Shown: positions 45,216 to 54,369 of the stretch, piece by piece
How positions within the stretch are numbered: the first letter of the stretch is position 1
How the letters are laid out: each line of letters begins with the position of its first letter
Source: Paenibacillus tarimensis
GTDB lineage: Bacteria; Bacillota; Bacilli; Paenibacillales; Paenibacillaceae
Reading direction: 5' to 3'
NCBI RefSeq assembly: GCF_021532315.1
Contig: NZ_JAKGAO010000011.1
Span: 62,001-126,000, forward strand
DNA: 64,000 bases
Notes under the pieces: generated by a model
What the model was told of the DNA's origin: nothing
What the model saw: only the letters and a program-made list of their open reading frames with translations
The model's database searches: none
Program-made: the position numbers and the translations under genes

Positions 45216-45243
45216 ATTATATGAGGGGAGCAGGCATATATTC
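45216..45243 (-). promoter_or_regulatory. SigE-type promoter of spoIIID
   Basis: Minus strand GAATATA (45243-45237), 13-base spacer, CATATAAT (45223-45216), one base from the SigE -10 CATACAAT. spoIIID is SigE-dependent in B. subtilis. Confidence 0.65.
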
Positions 45244-45347
45244 TTTGTGTCCAAGCGTGACAAGCCGATTCGTGCAAATATTTTCACACATCCGTACCGG
45301 ACGACATTCCGGCAGCCCTTCTTTTAAATGCTGGCTCGTGCCAATAA

Positions 45348-45374
45348 GCAAAGAGCAGGGATTTCTCCCTGCTC
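45348..45374 (-). terminator. Intrinsic terminator after spoIIQ
   Basis: GAGCAGGGA (45353-45361) pairs perfectly with TCCCTGCTC (45366-45374) over a four-base loop; the minus strand continues TTTGCTTATT. Confidence 0.7.
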
Positions 45375-45409
45375 GCATTATGATTCAGATCTGTCTTTGG
45401 GTAAGCTGC

Positions 45410-46147
45410 CTATTCTTCGAGGAGAATGGCCGGATTGATTGGAGAGCCGTTCTCGCGGACTTCGAAATGCACATGAACCCCAAGATCCTTCTCCAGCTCA
45501 TTCTGGCCCGCTTTGGCGATTAGATCTCCCTGCTTAACCTGGTCGCCTTCCTTAACCTGAACCTCGCTCAGGCTTTGGTATACGGTTACGAGCCCGCCTT
45601 CATGCGTTATTTCTACAAAGTCGCCGTTGGTGGGGTGACTGTCGGCCATAGTAACCGTACCGCTCATAGCTGCTGCTACATCAAAGGTGCTGTTATCCGG
45701 CTTGGCCAGATCGATACCCATATGCGGGTAATACGTTGAGCCTGATACAACCATTGCCTTTTCGCGCTCATCCGCAGAGGCTGCAGCGTCGTAGAACCCG
45801 AGAACCGTTTCGATTCCTTCCCGGTCAGCTACAGGCCACTGAAGAGCCTCATTGCTCGTTGTTACCGGAACGCTGTCTTCGCCAGTTTCAGCCTCTAATT
45901 GATCACCGACGTTCTCGCTGACCCCAGCCGGATCGGTAATCTCGGATGTCGTAACTGCCTTGTCCGTCCCCTGGTAGACCCACATTAACGTTACGATGAT
46001 TGCCGCGGCGGCCATAAATGCTGCTGGAGATACCCATTTCTTGGACAGGAACCTCTTCCATGCAGACGGCCCGGCGGCTTTGCTACCCCGATTCATTTTT
46101 GGGGCTTCTTCAGATGATTGGTTCATTTTCTCTTGATCATTCATCAT
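45410..46147 (-). CDS. spoIIQ: SpoIIQ-like M23 (LytM) peptidase-domain protein
   Basis: 245 residues. One membrane helix (about 40-57) is followed by a LytM/M23 domain (about 110-240). The zinc ligands are all present: His142 and Asp146 in HMGID and HVH at 225-227, with His182 between. In B. subtilis SpoIIQ the first His of this set is lost and the protein only docks with SpoIIIAH; here the site looks intact. Forespore expression is supported by a SigF-type promoter directly upstream and by the spoIID-spoIIQ-spoIIID order. GAGGTG lies seven bases before ATG 46147. Confidence 0.85.
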   Translation of the reverse strand: MMNDQEKMNQSSEEAPKMNRGSKAAGPSAWKRFLSKKWVSPAAFMAAAAIIVTLMWVYQGTDKAVTTSEITDPAGVSENVGDQLEAETGEDSVPVTTSNEALQWPVADREGIETVLGFYDAAASADEREKAMVVSGSTYYPHMGIDLAKPDNSTFDVAAAMSGTVTMADSHPTNGDFVEITHEGGLVTVYQSLSEVQVKEGDQVKQGDLIAKAGQNELEKDLGVHVHFEVRENGSPINPAILLEE

Positions 46148-46166
46148 CTCTCATCACCTCACTAGC

Positions 46167-46195
46167 CATTGTTGCCAGATGCCTGTCTTTTATAC
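46167..46195 (-). promoter_or_regulatory. SigF-type promoter of spoIIQ
   Basis: Minus strand GTATA (46195-46191), 14-base spacer, GGCAACAATG (46176-46167), which fits the SigF -10 GGNNANANT. B. subtilis spoIIQ is SigF-dependent. Confidence 0.6.
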
Positions 46196-46301
46196 GTGAG
46201 GTGATAGCTAATTTTACAGATTGGTATCTTCCCGCTTTTCTCAGGCCCCATACAGGATCTGCACCGGTATGCACCAGGATGCGCCCGTATAATCTATCGG
46301 A

Positions 46302-47423
46302 TCAGGAAGACTGAGGAAGCTTCGAAGCTTGCTCAATACGGACATCCGTATAATAGTGGGCGATAATGTCGGCTGCTCTCTTGCCCTCTTTGGCTAGCGC
46401 ATTGGCTCCCCACTGGCTCATTCCGACTCCATGCCCGTAACCGTACGTTGTAATGCGAATATGATCCCTGCTTACCGTCCAGGAGAACGCAGAGGACCTT
46501 AGCCCCAGCTTCTCTCGAACCTCCCGTCCTGTAAAAGCTTTCCCGCCGATCATGACCTCCTTGACCCGGTGGCCGTCTGTCCTGCTGATGACCTGCATGG
46601 CAAGTCCGGCGTCCTGGCCAAGCCCGAGCTTGCGGCGTGCATCGCTGTGAGAGAGCTCAACCGTATCCTTATAGCGCGGCGATAGCTGCTTGTCCCAGGG
46701 ACTGGCCACGCTGCGCAGGTACGGGAGGGCAAGACCCCAATAATCCTCCGAGTTTTCCGTGTAGCCATTGCTGGTTGAGAAGAACGCCGCCTGGATCGGC
46801 TCTCCCTTGTACGTGATAATGAGATTAGCGGTCTCCTCGACTGCCTGCCCGATACGTGCCAGCTTCTCCTTCGCCTTACCGTCGGTCCACAGTTCGTCGA
46901 GCCGCTCCAATGGGATATAAACCTGATCATCTGTCGTATCACTGACAAGCGGTTCATCCGACTGTCCACTATGCAGCAGCTTTCGGACAACATATGTCCT
47001 GGCGGCAATCGCCTGCGCCTTCAATGCTTCCATCTCGAAATCAGCCGGCATTTCCCCCGCAACTACGCCCCGGACATACCACTCCAGCGGTACAGTCTCT
47101 ACTTTGTTGTCATGATTCAGCTTGACTCCGATCTGTACGCCTCTGGTAAAAGCGGATAGAGACCCGTCGCTTGCCGGTCTTGAGTGGCCACCGGACTTCT
47201 TCGCCTGTCCGTTCCCAGGCACTGTCTGACTCTCTCTCTCCTGCTCGTATTCTTGCCCCAGAGCAGCAACCCCTCCTCTGTCATCCGTCTGTTCCTTAGG
47301 CTGCATTCTCTCCGGCAGTACGCTTAGGCAGACAATTAACATACCGGCCGCGAAGCAGCACCACCACAAGGTATGCCCAGCCTTCATTCCCGGGCCGCGC
47401 TTGACCGGTTGCTTGTGCTTCAT
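46302..47423 (-). CDS. spoIID: Stage II sporulation protein D (SpoIID)
   Basis: 373 residues. One N-terminal membrane anchor (about 17-36) is followed by a SpoIID/LytB domain with VVAGEMPADFEMEALKAQAI (about 126-145), whose first Glu is the expected catalytic residue, and a C-terminal GYGHGVGMSQWGANALA. SpoIID is the lytic transglycosylase of the DMP engulfment machine. GGAGAGGGAAG precedes ATG 47423. A SigE-like promoter is possible upstream. Confidence 0.94.
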   Translation of the reverse strand: MKHKQPVKRGPGMKAGHTLWWCCFAAGMLIVCLSVLPERMQPKEQTDDRGGVAALGQEYEQERESQTVPGNGQAKKSGGHSRPASDGSLSAFTRGVQIGVKLNHDNKVETVPLEWYVRGVVAGEMPADFEMEALKAQAIAARTYVVRKLLHSGQSDEPLVSDTTDDQVYIPLERLDELWTDGKAKEKLARIGQAVEETANLIITYKGEPIQAAFFSTSNGYTENSEDYWGLALPYLRSVASPWDKQLSPRYKDTVELSHSDARRKLGLGQDAGLAMQVISRTDGHRVKEVMIGGKAFTGREVREKLGLRSSAFSWTVSRDHIRITTYGYGHGVGMSQWGANALAKEGKRAADIIAHYYTDVRIEQASKLPQSS

Positions 47424-47483
47424 CCGCTTCTTCCCTCTCCTCCATGGTCCAGCATATGGAATCTCGTAATCGTCATGTAGTAC

Positions 47484-47511
47484 ATCCTATGAGCAGAATT
47501 GGTAGAATAGC
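47484..47511 (-). promoter_or_regulatory. Possible SigE-type promoter of spoIID
   Basis: Minus strand GCTATT (47511-47506), 14-base spacer, CATAGGAT (47491-47484). The -10 agrees at six of eight positions with CATACAAT; the -35 is poor. Confidence 0.35.
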
Positions 47512-47545
47512 ACTCCAGGGCAGCACGTTAAGAAAAGATGAAAAT

Positions 47546-47605
47546 AAAAAAACCGCTGCACTGGCGAGAGGCTTATTCAGCCTTTCATCAGAACAACGGT
47601 TTTTT
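47546..47605 (-). terminator. Intrinsic terminator after murA
   Basis: AAAAAACCG (47547-47555) pairs with CGGTTTTTT (47597-47605), with an inner AGGCTTATTCAGCCT-type stem. Seven T end the minus-strand side. It separates murA from spoIID. Confidence 0.75.
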
Positions 47606-47637
47606 AACTAATTGCTGCTAGCTGCGCTTCCGGGCCA

Positions 47638-49053
47638 CTATGCCCAGGTTGGCTGTACTTTAAGGATCTTCAAATCCTTATCACGTGCAAAGGCAGTCTC
47701 TGCAATCTTCGCATCATCAGCCTGCTCTTCCAGCTCCAAAGCTGCAGTAACGGCCGCTACTGCCTGAGCCGCTTCGGTCGTTTCAACCGGAACAGGCTCT
47801 TCGCGTATAATATCAGCCCCGAGTGCCGCAAGCTTCTGAGTAATATTAACATAGCCGCGGTCGATATGATGCGTGCCCGTAATTTCGGATACGCCCTCTG
47901 CCCGCAGAGCGGCACAGATAAGCGCAGCACCTGCGCGAAGATCGGTGGCGCATACTTTCGCGCCTACAAGGCCTGTTCCGCCTGAAACAATTGCCGTTCG
48001 TCCTTCTACCTTAATCTGACCGCGCAGTTTCTTGAACTCCTCCACGTGCATGAAGCGATTTTCGAATACCGTTTCCGTCACAACGCTGGTTCCTTCCGAA
48101 ACCATCAGCAGCGCCATCATCTGCGACTGCATATCGGTTGGAAATCCAGGGTGAGGAAGCGTCTTGACATCGACAGCACGCAGCTGCCCGGAGGCGGTTA
48201 CGCGGATTCCATTCTCACACTCTTCAATTCCTACACCCATCTCTTCCAGCTTCGATATGACCGGAGCCAGATGATCGGCAATCGCATTCTCAATATATAC
48301 ATCGCCACCCGTAATGGCAGCAGCCACCATATAAGTGCCTGCCTCAACCCGGTCCGGGATTACCGTATGTACCGCTCCATGGAGCGACTCTACACCCTCT
48401 ATCCGGATCATGCCGGTGCCCGCTCCGCGAACGACAGCACCCATGCTGTTCAGGTAATTCGCCAGATCAACGATCTCCGGCTCCTTGGCAGCATTTTCGA
48501 TTGTCGTGGTGCCCTCTGCAAGCGTGGCTGCCATCATGATGTTCTGGGTAGCGCCTACACTGGCAACATCCAGATAAATTTTGGCGCCCTTCAGCCGGCT
48601 GCCCTTCCTGCTGGCTTCTATGAAGCCTTGCCCAAGTGTTATATCGGCGCCCATCGCCTCAAAGCCCTTCAAATGCTGATCGATCGGACGTGTACCGATG
48701 GCACAACCGCCTGGCAGCGAAATCCGGGCACAGCCCATCCTTGCCAGCAGTGGTCCCATAACCAAAAACGATGCGCGCATCTTACGCACCAGATCATAGG
48801 GGGCCTCGTATGAATGCAGTTGTTCCGCGTTTAATCGTACTGAATCGTTATCAAATGTAACTTCGGTGCCAAGAGAAGCCAGCACCTGATGAATCGTAAT
48901 CACATCGTCAAGAAGAGGAACGTCATGAATGACACTCTCGCCTTCATCTGCCAATAAGGATGCCGCGAGTATCGGTAGCACGGAATTTTTTGCACCATGT
49001 ACACGTACCGTACCCGATAGTCGCCGACCACCGCGGACGATTATTTTACTCAT
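47638..49053 (-). CDS. murA: UDP-N-acetylglucosamine 1-carboxyvinyltransferase MurA
   Basis: 471 residues. MurA motifs: [17 protein letters not shown] (about 18-34), active-site Cys117 in [11 protein letters not shown] (the PEP-binding, fosfomycin-sensitive form) and [17 protein letters not shown]. It commits UDP-GlcNAc to peptidoglycan. ATG 49053 with GGGGGG upstream is preferred over an open extension to 49083. About 45 C-terminal residues (from [12 protein letters not shown]) exceed the usual 420-430, are Ala/Glu-rich and end [13 protein letters not shown]; such tails are not needed for the known fold. The 229 bases upstream to ywzB hold no gene. Confidence 0.95.
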   Translation of the reverse strand: MSKIIVRGGRRLSGTVRVHGAKNSVLPILAASLLADEGESVIHDVPLLDDVITIHQVLASLGTEVTFDNDSVRLNAEQLHSYEAPYDLVRKMRASFLVMGPLLARMGCARISLPGGCAIGTRPIDQHLKGFEAMGADITLGQGFIEASRKGSRLKGAKIYLDVASVGATQNIMMAATLAEGTTTIENAAKEPEIVDLANYLNSMGAVVRGAGTGMIRIEGVESLHGAVHTVIPDRVEAGTYMVAAAITGGDVYIENAIADHLAPVISKLEEMGVGIEECENGIRVTASGQLRAVDVKTLPHPGFPTDMQSQMMALLMVSEGTSVVTETVFENRFMHVEEFKKLRGQIKVEGRTAIVSGGTGLVGAKVCATDLRAGAALICAALRAEGVSEITGTHHIDRGYVNITQKLAALGADIIREEPVPVETTEAAQAVAAVTAALELEEQADDAKIAETAFARDKDLKILKVQPTWA

Positions 49054-49282
49054 CTTTGGTCCCCCCGCGCGCTGTAGTTTCACTTACCACTTTGTGAATA
49101 ATTTGGGATCTATCCCGTCCGATACCCATTAGACATCTTAACATTACCCTACACAAATCGACAAGCGTTATTTTCTGTGGTATCATAGCCAGTTAAAATT
49201 CCTGTTCCTGCCATAGCTTTCGTGCGATTTCACTGTTTTCGGTCCGTCATGTACTACCCATTGTTGACATGTTTCGTCCCGG

Positions 49283-49528
49283 TTATTCGACAATGTACCG
49301 GAGCAGCTGAGACCAGTTCCAGTAATCCAGAATAAACCTGGCGAACAAGTGTCCCATTATGACGGCAAGCATAATCTGCAGCAGCTTCGCCTGACCGCTC
49401 TTGGGACGCTTCAGAAAAGCCTCAAGCTTAACCTCCTGAATAACAACCCAGGCAAGATAGATACTAAGCAAGGTTACAATAATGGATAACAATCCGGTTA
49501 CCCCAAGCGGTGTAAATGATTCCGCCAT
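49283..49528 (-). CDS. ywzB: DUF1146 small membrane protein (YwzB)
   Basis: 81 residues with two membrane helices (LLSIIVTLLSIYLAWVVI and LLQIMLAVIMGHLFARFIL) joined by a basic loop (EAFLKRPKSGQ). This is the DUF1146/YwzB family, usually just before murA in Bacillales; function unknown. ATG 49528 is preferred (GAAGGA close upstream) over TTG 49540. The subtilase stop is eight bases upstream, so they may share a transcript. Confidence 0.85.
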   Translation of the reverse strand: MAESFTPLGVTGLLSIIVTLLSIYLAWVVIQEVKLEAFLKRPKSGQAKLLQIMLAVIMGHLFARFILDYWNWSQLLRYIVE

Positions 49529-49536
49529 CCTGTCCT

Positions 49537-52479
49537 TCAACCCCTTCTGGCGAGCGCTCTGTAAACCATCGTGGCGAATTCCGCACGGCTGGCCGTTCCG
49601 TTAGGCTTAACCGCAAGGCCCGGATATCCGCCAATTACCCCGTCCGCGTGCATTCGAACCAGCATACCTGCTGCCCAGTGATCCGGACTCAGGTCCGAAA
49701 ACGGCTCCATCACCGTCATGACCGGCTTGCTTCCGAGCGCCCTCCCAAGCATAACCGCAACCTCTGCTCTGGTTACTGCCCGCGAAGGATCAAACCTGCC
49801 ATCCGGAAGCCCGGACACATAGCCGGCCCTGGATGCTTGCCTGATCAGCGAAGACGCCCAATGATCCTTGCCGACATCTTTGAACTCAGATACTGGCGCA
49901 AGGTTATTGTCCGCACCGAATGCGCGGACAATAACCGCAGCTGCTTCTGCCCGGGTAATGGAACGGTCGGGGCTGAACCTGTATTCTCCCAGACCGCTAA
50001 CTACTGATTTATGGCTGAGTGAAGCGATCGCCGTCTCCGCCCAGTGGCCTTCTATATCCCGAAAGCCTGCCACTAGTTTATCGGCAGTCATGGTGAATTT
50101 GTAAAGACTTTCCGCAAAAGGCCGGTCTGCGGTCAGTTTTACATAGTATGTTCCCGCCTGCAGCAGCTGATTGGTCACGAGTGACCGCTTGCCGGGCTCT
50201 GACTTCGTACTGAATACGAGCTTCTGCCTCTTGTCATAGCCTTCTATTCTCATCTCCCTGTTACTCGGGAAATCATCCAGCCGGAGCGTCACGATATGCG
50301 TACCATCCAACCTCAACTGGTACCAATCCTGATCCTCCAAGCTATCTATAACACCCTTATAGTTCGTTCTAGGATTCAGGACAGTAGACGAGTAATACTC
50401 GTCGTTCGGTTCATTCGGATCCTCGAACCGGGTTTCAACTTCAAGTTTTAACGTGTAGGTTCCAGTAACCGGGCTTGCCTCGGCTGCAGCGGCATTATGC
50501 ACACGGATGTAATATTTCCCGGGCTTAACGGCGATGGCACCCGATTGTTCAGCCTCTCCGTCCCCCTTCTCATCGTAAAGCGCTTCACGTTCACCAGCCC
50601 GTTGAATCATAAATGCCGGGTCAATCCGCGCAGTGTCTGTAGCGACATTAACCCTTATGGTGCCTGCTTTGTCCAACGTAACGGAGTACCAGTCCCGGTC
50701 ACCCTTCTGATGAAAGGTGCCGGTCAGAGTCTGGGTAACGGGGGACAAGGTATAGGCCTCATACGGCTTGTCATTCTTCTCATAGGCATCGGCAGCAGGC
50801 TTCATCTGTGCGGATAACTGGTAGGGCAGGACGGTCTTCTTGCCCGAATCGGCCAGCCTGACCTCCAAATAGGCAATTCCCTGCCTGACCGGCCACTCCA
50901 TGGTTCGATCCGAGATCCGCACGTCAGCTTCCTGCGCCTGCCGGCTGTCATCATGAAGGATGATCCGGACCGGGGGCATAGCAGCGTCCTCCTCCCGGGT
51001 TCCCTTGAAGCGGACATGCAGGATACCATCCTGCTTAAGGTTCAGCTTATACCAATCCGCATCTGTACCGCCTGTCAAGCGCGCCGGTCTCATCTTGCCC
51101 AGCGGAAGCATCCCCGCCGTACGCCGGGTATCATTAGGCTCGAAGCCGTCGACTGTCAGCTTGGCAGCAAGCAGGTCGCCGATTTGAAGCAGCCCGTAGC
51201 CCGACCAGTCATCTCTGCCTTTGGCGCCGATATCCTTGGCACTTTGCCTAAGCTGCTCCCTAATCTGGTAAGGTTTAAGCTCCGGTGATGCCGCCCACAG
51301 CAGCGCAGCGGCAGCGGCAACCTGAGGAGCCGCCATGGAAGTGCCCTGATCACGTTTATAACCGCCGCCGAGTGCTGTAGTATACACCTGCCAAGGCGCA
51401 GCGATGTCTACTTCCGGACCCGGGTTAGAGCGTTTTTCCGGCGCGCCTGAAGCTGTGACACCGGCAACAGCCACCACTGTCGGGTATGCCGCAGGATACT
51501 TGACGGCGGCCCGGCTGCCGAGCAGCTGGCCGTCATTGCCGCTGGCGGCGACCAGCAGCACGCCCTTGCTTTCCGCATAGTCTACAATGTCAGCCATATA
51601 CGGCGAGTGGCGGTACAACCCTACCGACAAAACAACAATCTTTGCGCCATTATTGACGGCGTATAGAATGGCCTCGCCGAGCCGATCCTCCTCTCCCTGT
51701 CCCTTGCTGTCCAGAGCCTTGATCGGCATCAGCTTTGCCTTCCACAGTACGCCAGTTATGCCTTTTGAATTGTTCCCCACCGCAGCAAGAACACCGGCCA
51801 CAAGCGTACCGTGACCATTGTCATCTGCCGGAGGTTTTCCTTTACTTACCAAATTTATACCTTCCACGAGGTTATCCTTCAAGTCAGGATGGTTCAAATC
51901 CACCCCGGTATCAATAAGCGCAATCTTGAAGTCAGTCTGCTCCCTCGCTACCCTCCAAGCCTTGTCGGCTCCAATCTGTTTCAGATACCTCTGCTGATCA
52001 TAAATCGGGTCATTCGGAACGGCATCGTCTGCGGATGAGGGAGAAGACAGCAGTCCCACCGCCCCATTCGGGTGCACATACTCTACCTCGGGCATCGCCG
52101 CAAGGATACCCAGCCACTTGTCCGTGTCCATACCCGGTGACGGGCGAACGATACTGATTCCCGCCTCCGGCTGGCTGCCGAGCATGACGGTGAACGGCAG
52201 CGCATCCCCGCCCTTCGTCTTAGCGCCGTGCCATTTTACCAGCCAGGTTGGAAATTCAGCTGTTTGCGTTCCCAGCAGGCTGTCTGCGTAGGCATGGCGG
52301 TAGCTTCCCGTCTGGAGATGGTGTGGACTTACAGCCGTCCAGGCCAGTAAGAGTGCGAGCACGGACAGAACGAAGCAGGGGCGTGCGCCTCTCACACGTC
52401 CCGTTCGACTCGACTGACGCCGCCAGTCTGCCTGTTGTAAACTGCTTTGTCGGTTATCTTGTAAGGTTCCGTTAGTCAT
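49537..52479 (-). CDS. SLH-anchored subtilisin-family serine protease
   Basis: 980 residues. After a 35-residue basic start comes a hydrophobic export segment (36-52). An S8 catalytic domain follows (about 160-430) with Asp190 (ALIDTGVD), His223 (NGHGTLVAG), oxyanion Asn315 (ASGNDG) and Ser381 (GTSMAAPQV). Three PPC-type beta domains (about 440-790; FEPNDTRR, YEKNDKPY, EPNDEYY) lead to three SLH domains (about 800-980; ITRAEAAAVI, VTRAEVAVML, ASRAEFATMV). It is a wall-bound protease, perhaps for surface-protein turnover. It sits between nuoN and ywzB, an unusual place. ATG 52479 has only a weak AAAGG site. Confidence 0.9.
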   Translation of the reverse strand: MTNGTLQDNRQSSLQQADWRRQSSRTGRVRGARPCFVLSVLALLLAWTAVSPHHLQTGSYRHAYADSLLGTQTAEFPTWLVKWHGAKTKGGDALPFTVMLGSQPEAGISIVRPSPGMDTDKWLGILAAMPEVEYVHPNGAVGLLSSPSSADDAVPNDPIYDQQRYLKQIGADKAWRVAREQTDFKIALIDTGVDLNHPDLKDNLVEGINLVSKGKPPADDNGHGTLVAGVLAAVGNNSKGITGVLWKAKLMPIKALDSKGQGEEDRLGEAILYAVNNGAKIVVLSVGLYRHSPYMADIVDYAESKGVLLVAASGNDGQLLGSRAAVKYPAAYPTVVAVAGVTASGAPEKRSNPGPEVDIAAPWQVYTTALGGGYKRDQGTSMAAPQVAAAAALLWAASPELKPYQIREQLRQSAKDIGAKGRDDWSGYGLLQIGDLLAAKLTVDGFEPNDTRRTAGMLPLGKMRPARLTGGTDADWYKLNLKQDGILHVRFKGTREEDAAMPPVRIILHDDSRQAQEADVRISDRTMEWPVRQGIAYLEVRLADSGKKTVLPYQLSAQMKPAADAYEKNDKPYEAYTLSPVTQTLTGTFHQKGDRDWYSVTLDKAGTIRVNVATDTARIDPAFMIQRAGEREALYDEKGDGEAEQSGAIAVKPGKYYIRVHNAAAAEASPVTGTYTLKLEVETRFEDPNEPNDEYYSSTVLNPRTNYKGVIDSLEDQDWYQLRLDGTHIVTLRLDDFPSNREMRIEGYDKRQKLVFSTKSEPGKRSLVTNQLLQAGTYYVKLTADRPFAESLYKFTMTADKLVAGFRDIEGHWAETAIASLSHKSVVSGLGEYRFSPDRSITRAEAAAVIVRAFGADNNLAPVSEFKDVGKDHWASSLIRQASRAGYVSGLPDGRFDPSRAVTRAEVAVMLGRALGSKPVMTVMEPFSDLSPDHWAAGMLVRMHADGVIGGYPGLAVKPNGTASRAEFATMVYRALARRG

Positions 52480-52815
52480 AGCGATTCAGCCTTTTCAACC
52501 ATAAATATCTCATCCGTAATCTTTTCGACTTCAGCAGCCGTGATTCCTCTATTTGTCTCCTTATTTCACCGGAGGGGCGCAAATTTTTCTGTGCCCGCAT
52601 GCTGTAATATACGAGCGGATTACAAATTTAAACCTAAAGATTTTATATGACCTGCGGGAGCCCCTTATAACAGGAAAGCCCGGATGCCCCCTAACCGCTT
52701 AGGTTAAGCATCCAGGCTTCAATCATTAATACCCAGTCTCCAAATTAAAATTACCAGTTTAGTAAAAATAATTACCATTTTATCAGCTGGACAGGACTTC
52801 CGTCTCATCCGGACA
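52480..52815. other. Intergenic region between nuoN and the subtilase gene
   Basis: 336 bases without a gene. They hold the hairpin at 52675-52719, an AT-rich stretch around 52625-52650 and an AAGGAG at about 52558 that is not followed by a usable start. A clear promoter for the subtilase was not found. Confidence 0.6.
52675..52719 (-). terminator. Hairpin after nuoN
   Basis: AAGCC-C-GGATGC pairs with GCATCC-A-GGCTT, with an inner CCTAA/TTAGG stem. Only three T follow on the minus strand, so termination may be inefficient. Confidence 0.55.
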
Positions 52816-54366
52816 TTATCCAAGAAGAATATCACGTAGGACCGATATCGTACTGTCCATCCAGTTCATCGCGAGACCTGGGAACAAGCCCAGCGTGATG
52901 GTAGCGGACACACACACCCATATCGTCAGCCCCGAACCTAATGGCATAGGAATACGACGCTCGGTCTCCCCTGCACGCATGAACATCTGACGGATAATAG
53001 CGAAGTAGAAGTAATAGGAAATAACACTGCTCAGCAGCATGATCCCTGCCAGCCAGTAATCTGAAGATTTAATAGAGCTCAATAAAATAAACAGCTTGCC
53101 AAGGAACCCTGCTGTCAGCGGAATACCCGCAAGGGACAATAACAGGATGACCATCGCCCAAGCCGTCCAGGGCGCCCTGTAATAGAGCCCCGCGTAACCG
53201 CTCATTTCGTCATGCCCCGCCTCCCGGCTGATCACAAGGTGAACGGTAAAGACACCAGTTGCCATCAACGCATACGCAATCAGGTAAAAACCCAGTTCAG
53301 CAGCGTTGCTCCACTGCACGAAGCCGCCCACCCCTACCGCTAGCGGAACCAGCATGTAGCCCGTATTGGCCGTACCTGACAGAGCCAGAAGACGCTTCAT
53401 ATTACGCTGCCTAAGAGCCGCCGTCGTTCCCGCAATCATCGCGGAACCGGCCAGCAGCTTTAAGGCCAGCAGGATATCTTCACCAAACGGCGTCTGCATC
53501 TGAGGCAGCGCCGTGTTAAACAAGAAGCGCAGGAGGGCAGCCAGGAATGCCCCCTTCGTGACCACCGCGAGAAATGCGGTCACAGATGCGGGCGCACCCT
53601 GATACACATCCGGCGCCCAGGCATGGAAAGGGAAAGCCGCGAGCTTAACGGCAAAGCCGCCGATCAGGAAGAAGAACCCCACATATACCAGTGCCTCATA
53701 ATCTGACAAAGCGCGGGTTAAAGCCCCTCCTATTGCTCCATAGTTCGTCGATCCGGTCACACCGTAAATATAGGACATGCCAAACAATATAAACGCCGAC
53801 GAAATCCCGCCCATAACCAGGTATTTAAATGCCCCCTCCTGGGAGCGTCCAGACCATTTACGGATGCCAACCAGTACATAGGTCGATATGCTGAGCAGCT
53901 CAAGACCGACGAACAATGTGATTAGATCACCCGTGGAACACATTACTAGCGCCCCCGCTGCAGCAGGGAGCATCAGCGTGTAGGCTTCCCCTTTATCCGT
54001 TACCTTTTCATCCCGCTGAACGGCGCGTATGCCCGGAAGGATAATCAGGGCCGAAGCGCCAAGAAGAATGATTTTGAAGACACTGGCATAGCCATCAACA
54101 CGATAGCTGTCGCCCAGTAACCTGACTACACCGGGTCCTGCTCCATCCCCTGTCCCGCCCAGCTGCAACATATGCCAGCAGACGAAGCCAAGGGAGCCAA
54201 GTATACCCAGGAGAGTAAACCATCCTGTAAAGGCACGGTTAATCCGGTCAGGCAGCGCCAGATCGAGAAGCGTGACCAGAACCGCCATTGCAATCAGCGT
54301 GATTTCGGGGGCGAGGTAGCCCACGTCCTGCCAGGTTAAACCCTGCAGCAAGTCTGTGCTTGTCAT
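52816..54366 (-). CDS. nuoN: NADH-quinone oxidoreductase subunit N
   Basis: 516 residues, about 14 membrane helices. Antiporter-like subunit with the conserved Lys in the LAAFPFHAWAPDVYQGAP block (about 240-257) and the Glu in VGLELLSISTYVL (about 155-167). In complex I it belongs to the proton-pumping membrane arm. The reading frame is complete and follows nuoM by three bases with GGGGGG before ATG 54366. Intact, although most of the upstream nuo operon is lost. Confidence 0.95.
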   Translation of the reverse strand: MTSTDLLQGLTWQDVGYLAPEITLIAMAVLVTLLDLALPDRINRAFTGWFTLLGILGSLGFVCWHMLQLGGTGDGAGPGVVRLLGDSYRVDGYASVFKIILLGASALIILPGIRAVQRDEKVTDKGEAYTLMLPAAAGALVMCSTGDLITLFVGLELLSISTYVLVGIRKWSGRSQEGAFKYLVMGGISSAFILFGMSYIYGVTGSTNYGAIGGALTRALSDYEALVYVGFFFLIGGFAVKLAAFPFHAWAPDVYQGAPASVTAFLAVVTKGAFLAALLRFLFNTALPQMQTPFGEDILLALKLLAGSAMIAGTTAALRQRNMKRLLALSGTANTGYMLVPLAVGVGGFVQWSNAAELGFYLIAYALMATGVFTVHLVISREAGHDEMSGYAGLYYRAPWTAWAMVILLLSLAGIPLTAGFLGKLFILLSSIKSSDYWLAGIMLLSSVISYYFYFAIIRQMFMRAGETERRIPMPLGSGLTIWVCVSATITLGLFPGLAMNWMDSTISVLRDILLG

Positions 54367-54369
54367 GTT

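Noticed and set aside
52627-52645. CTTTAGGTTT near the subtilase gene as a third copy of the SigD-linked word
   Set aside because: It lies in the opposite orientation relative to the gene and has no CCGAT element at the right distance.
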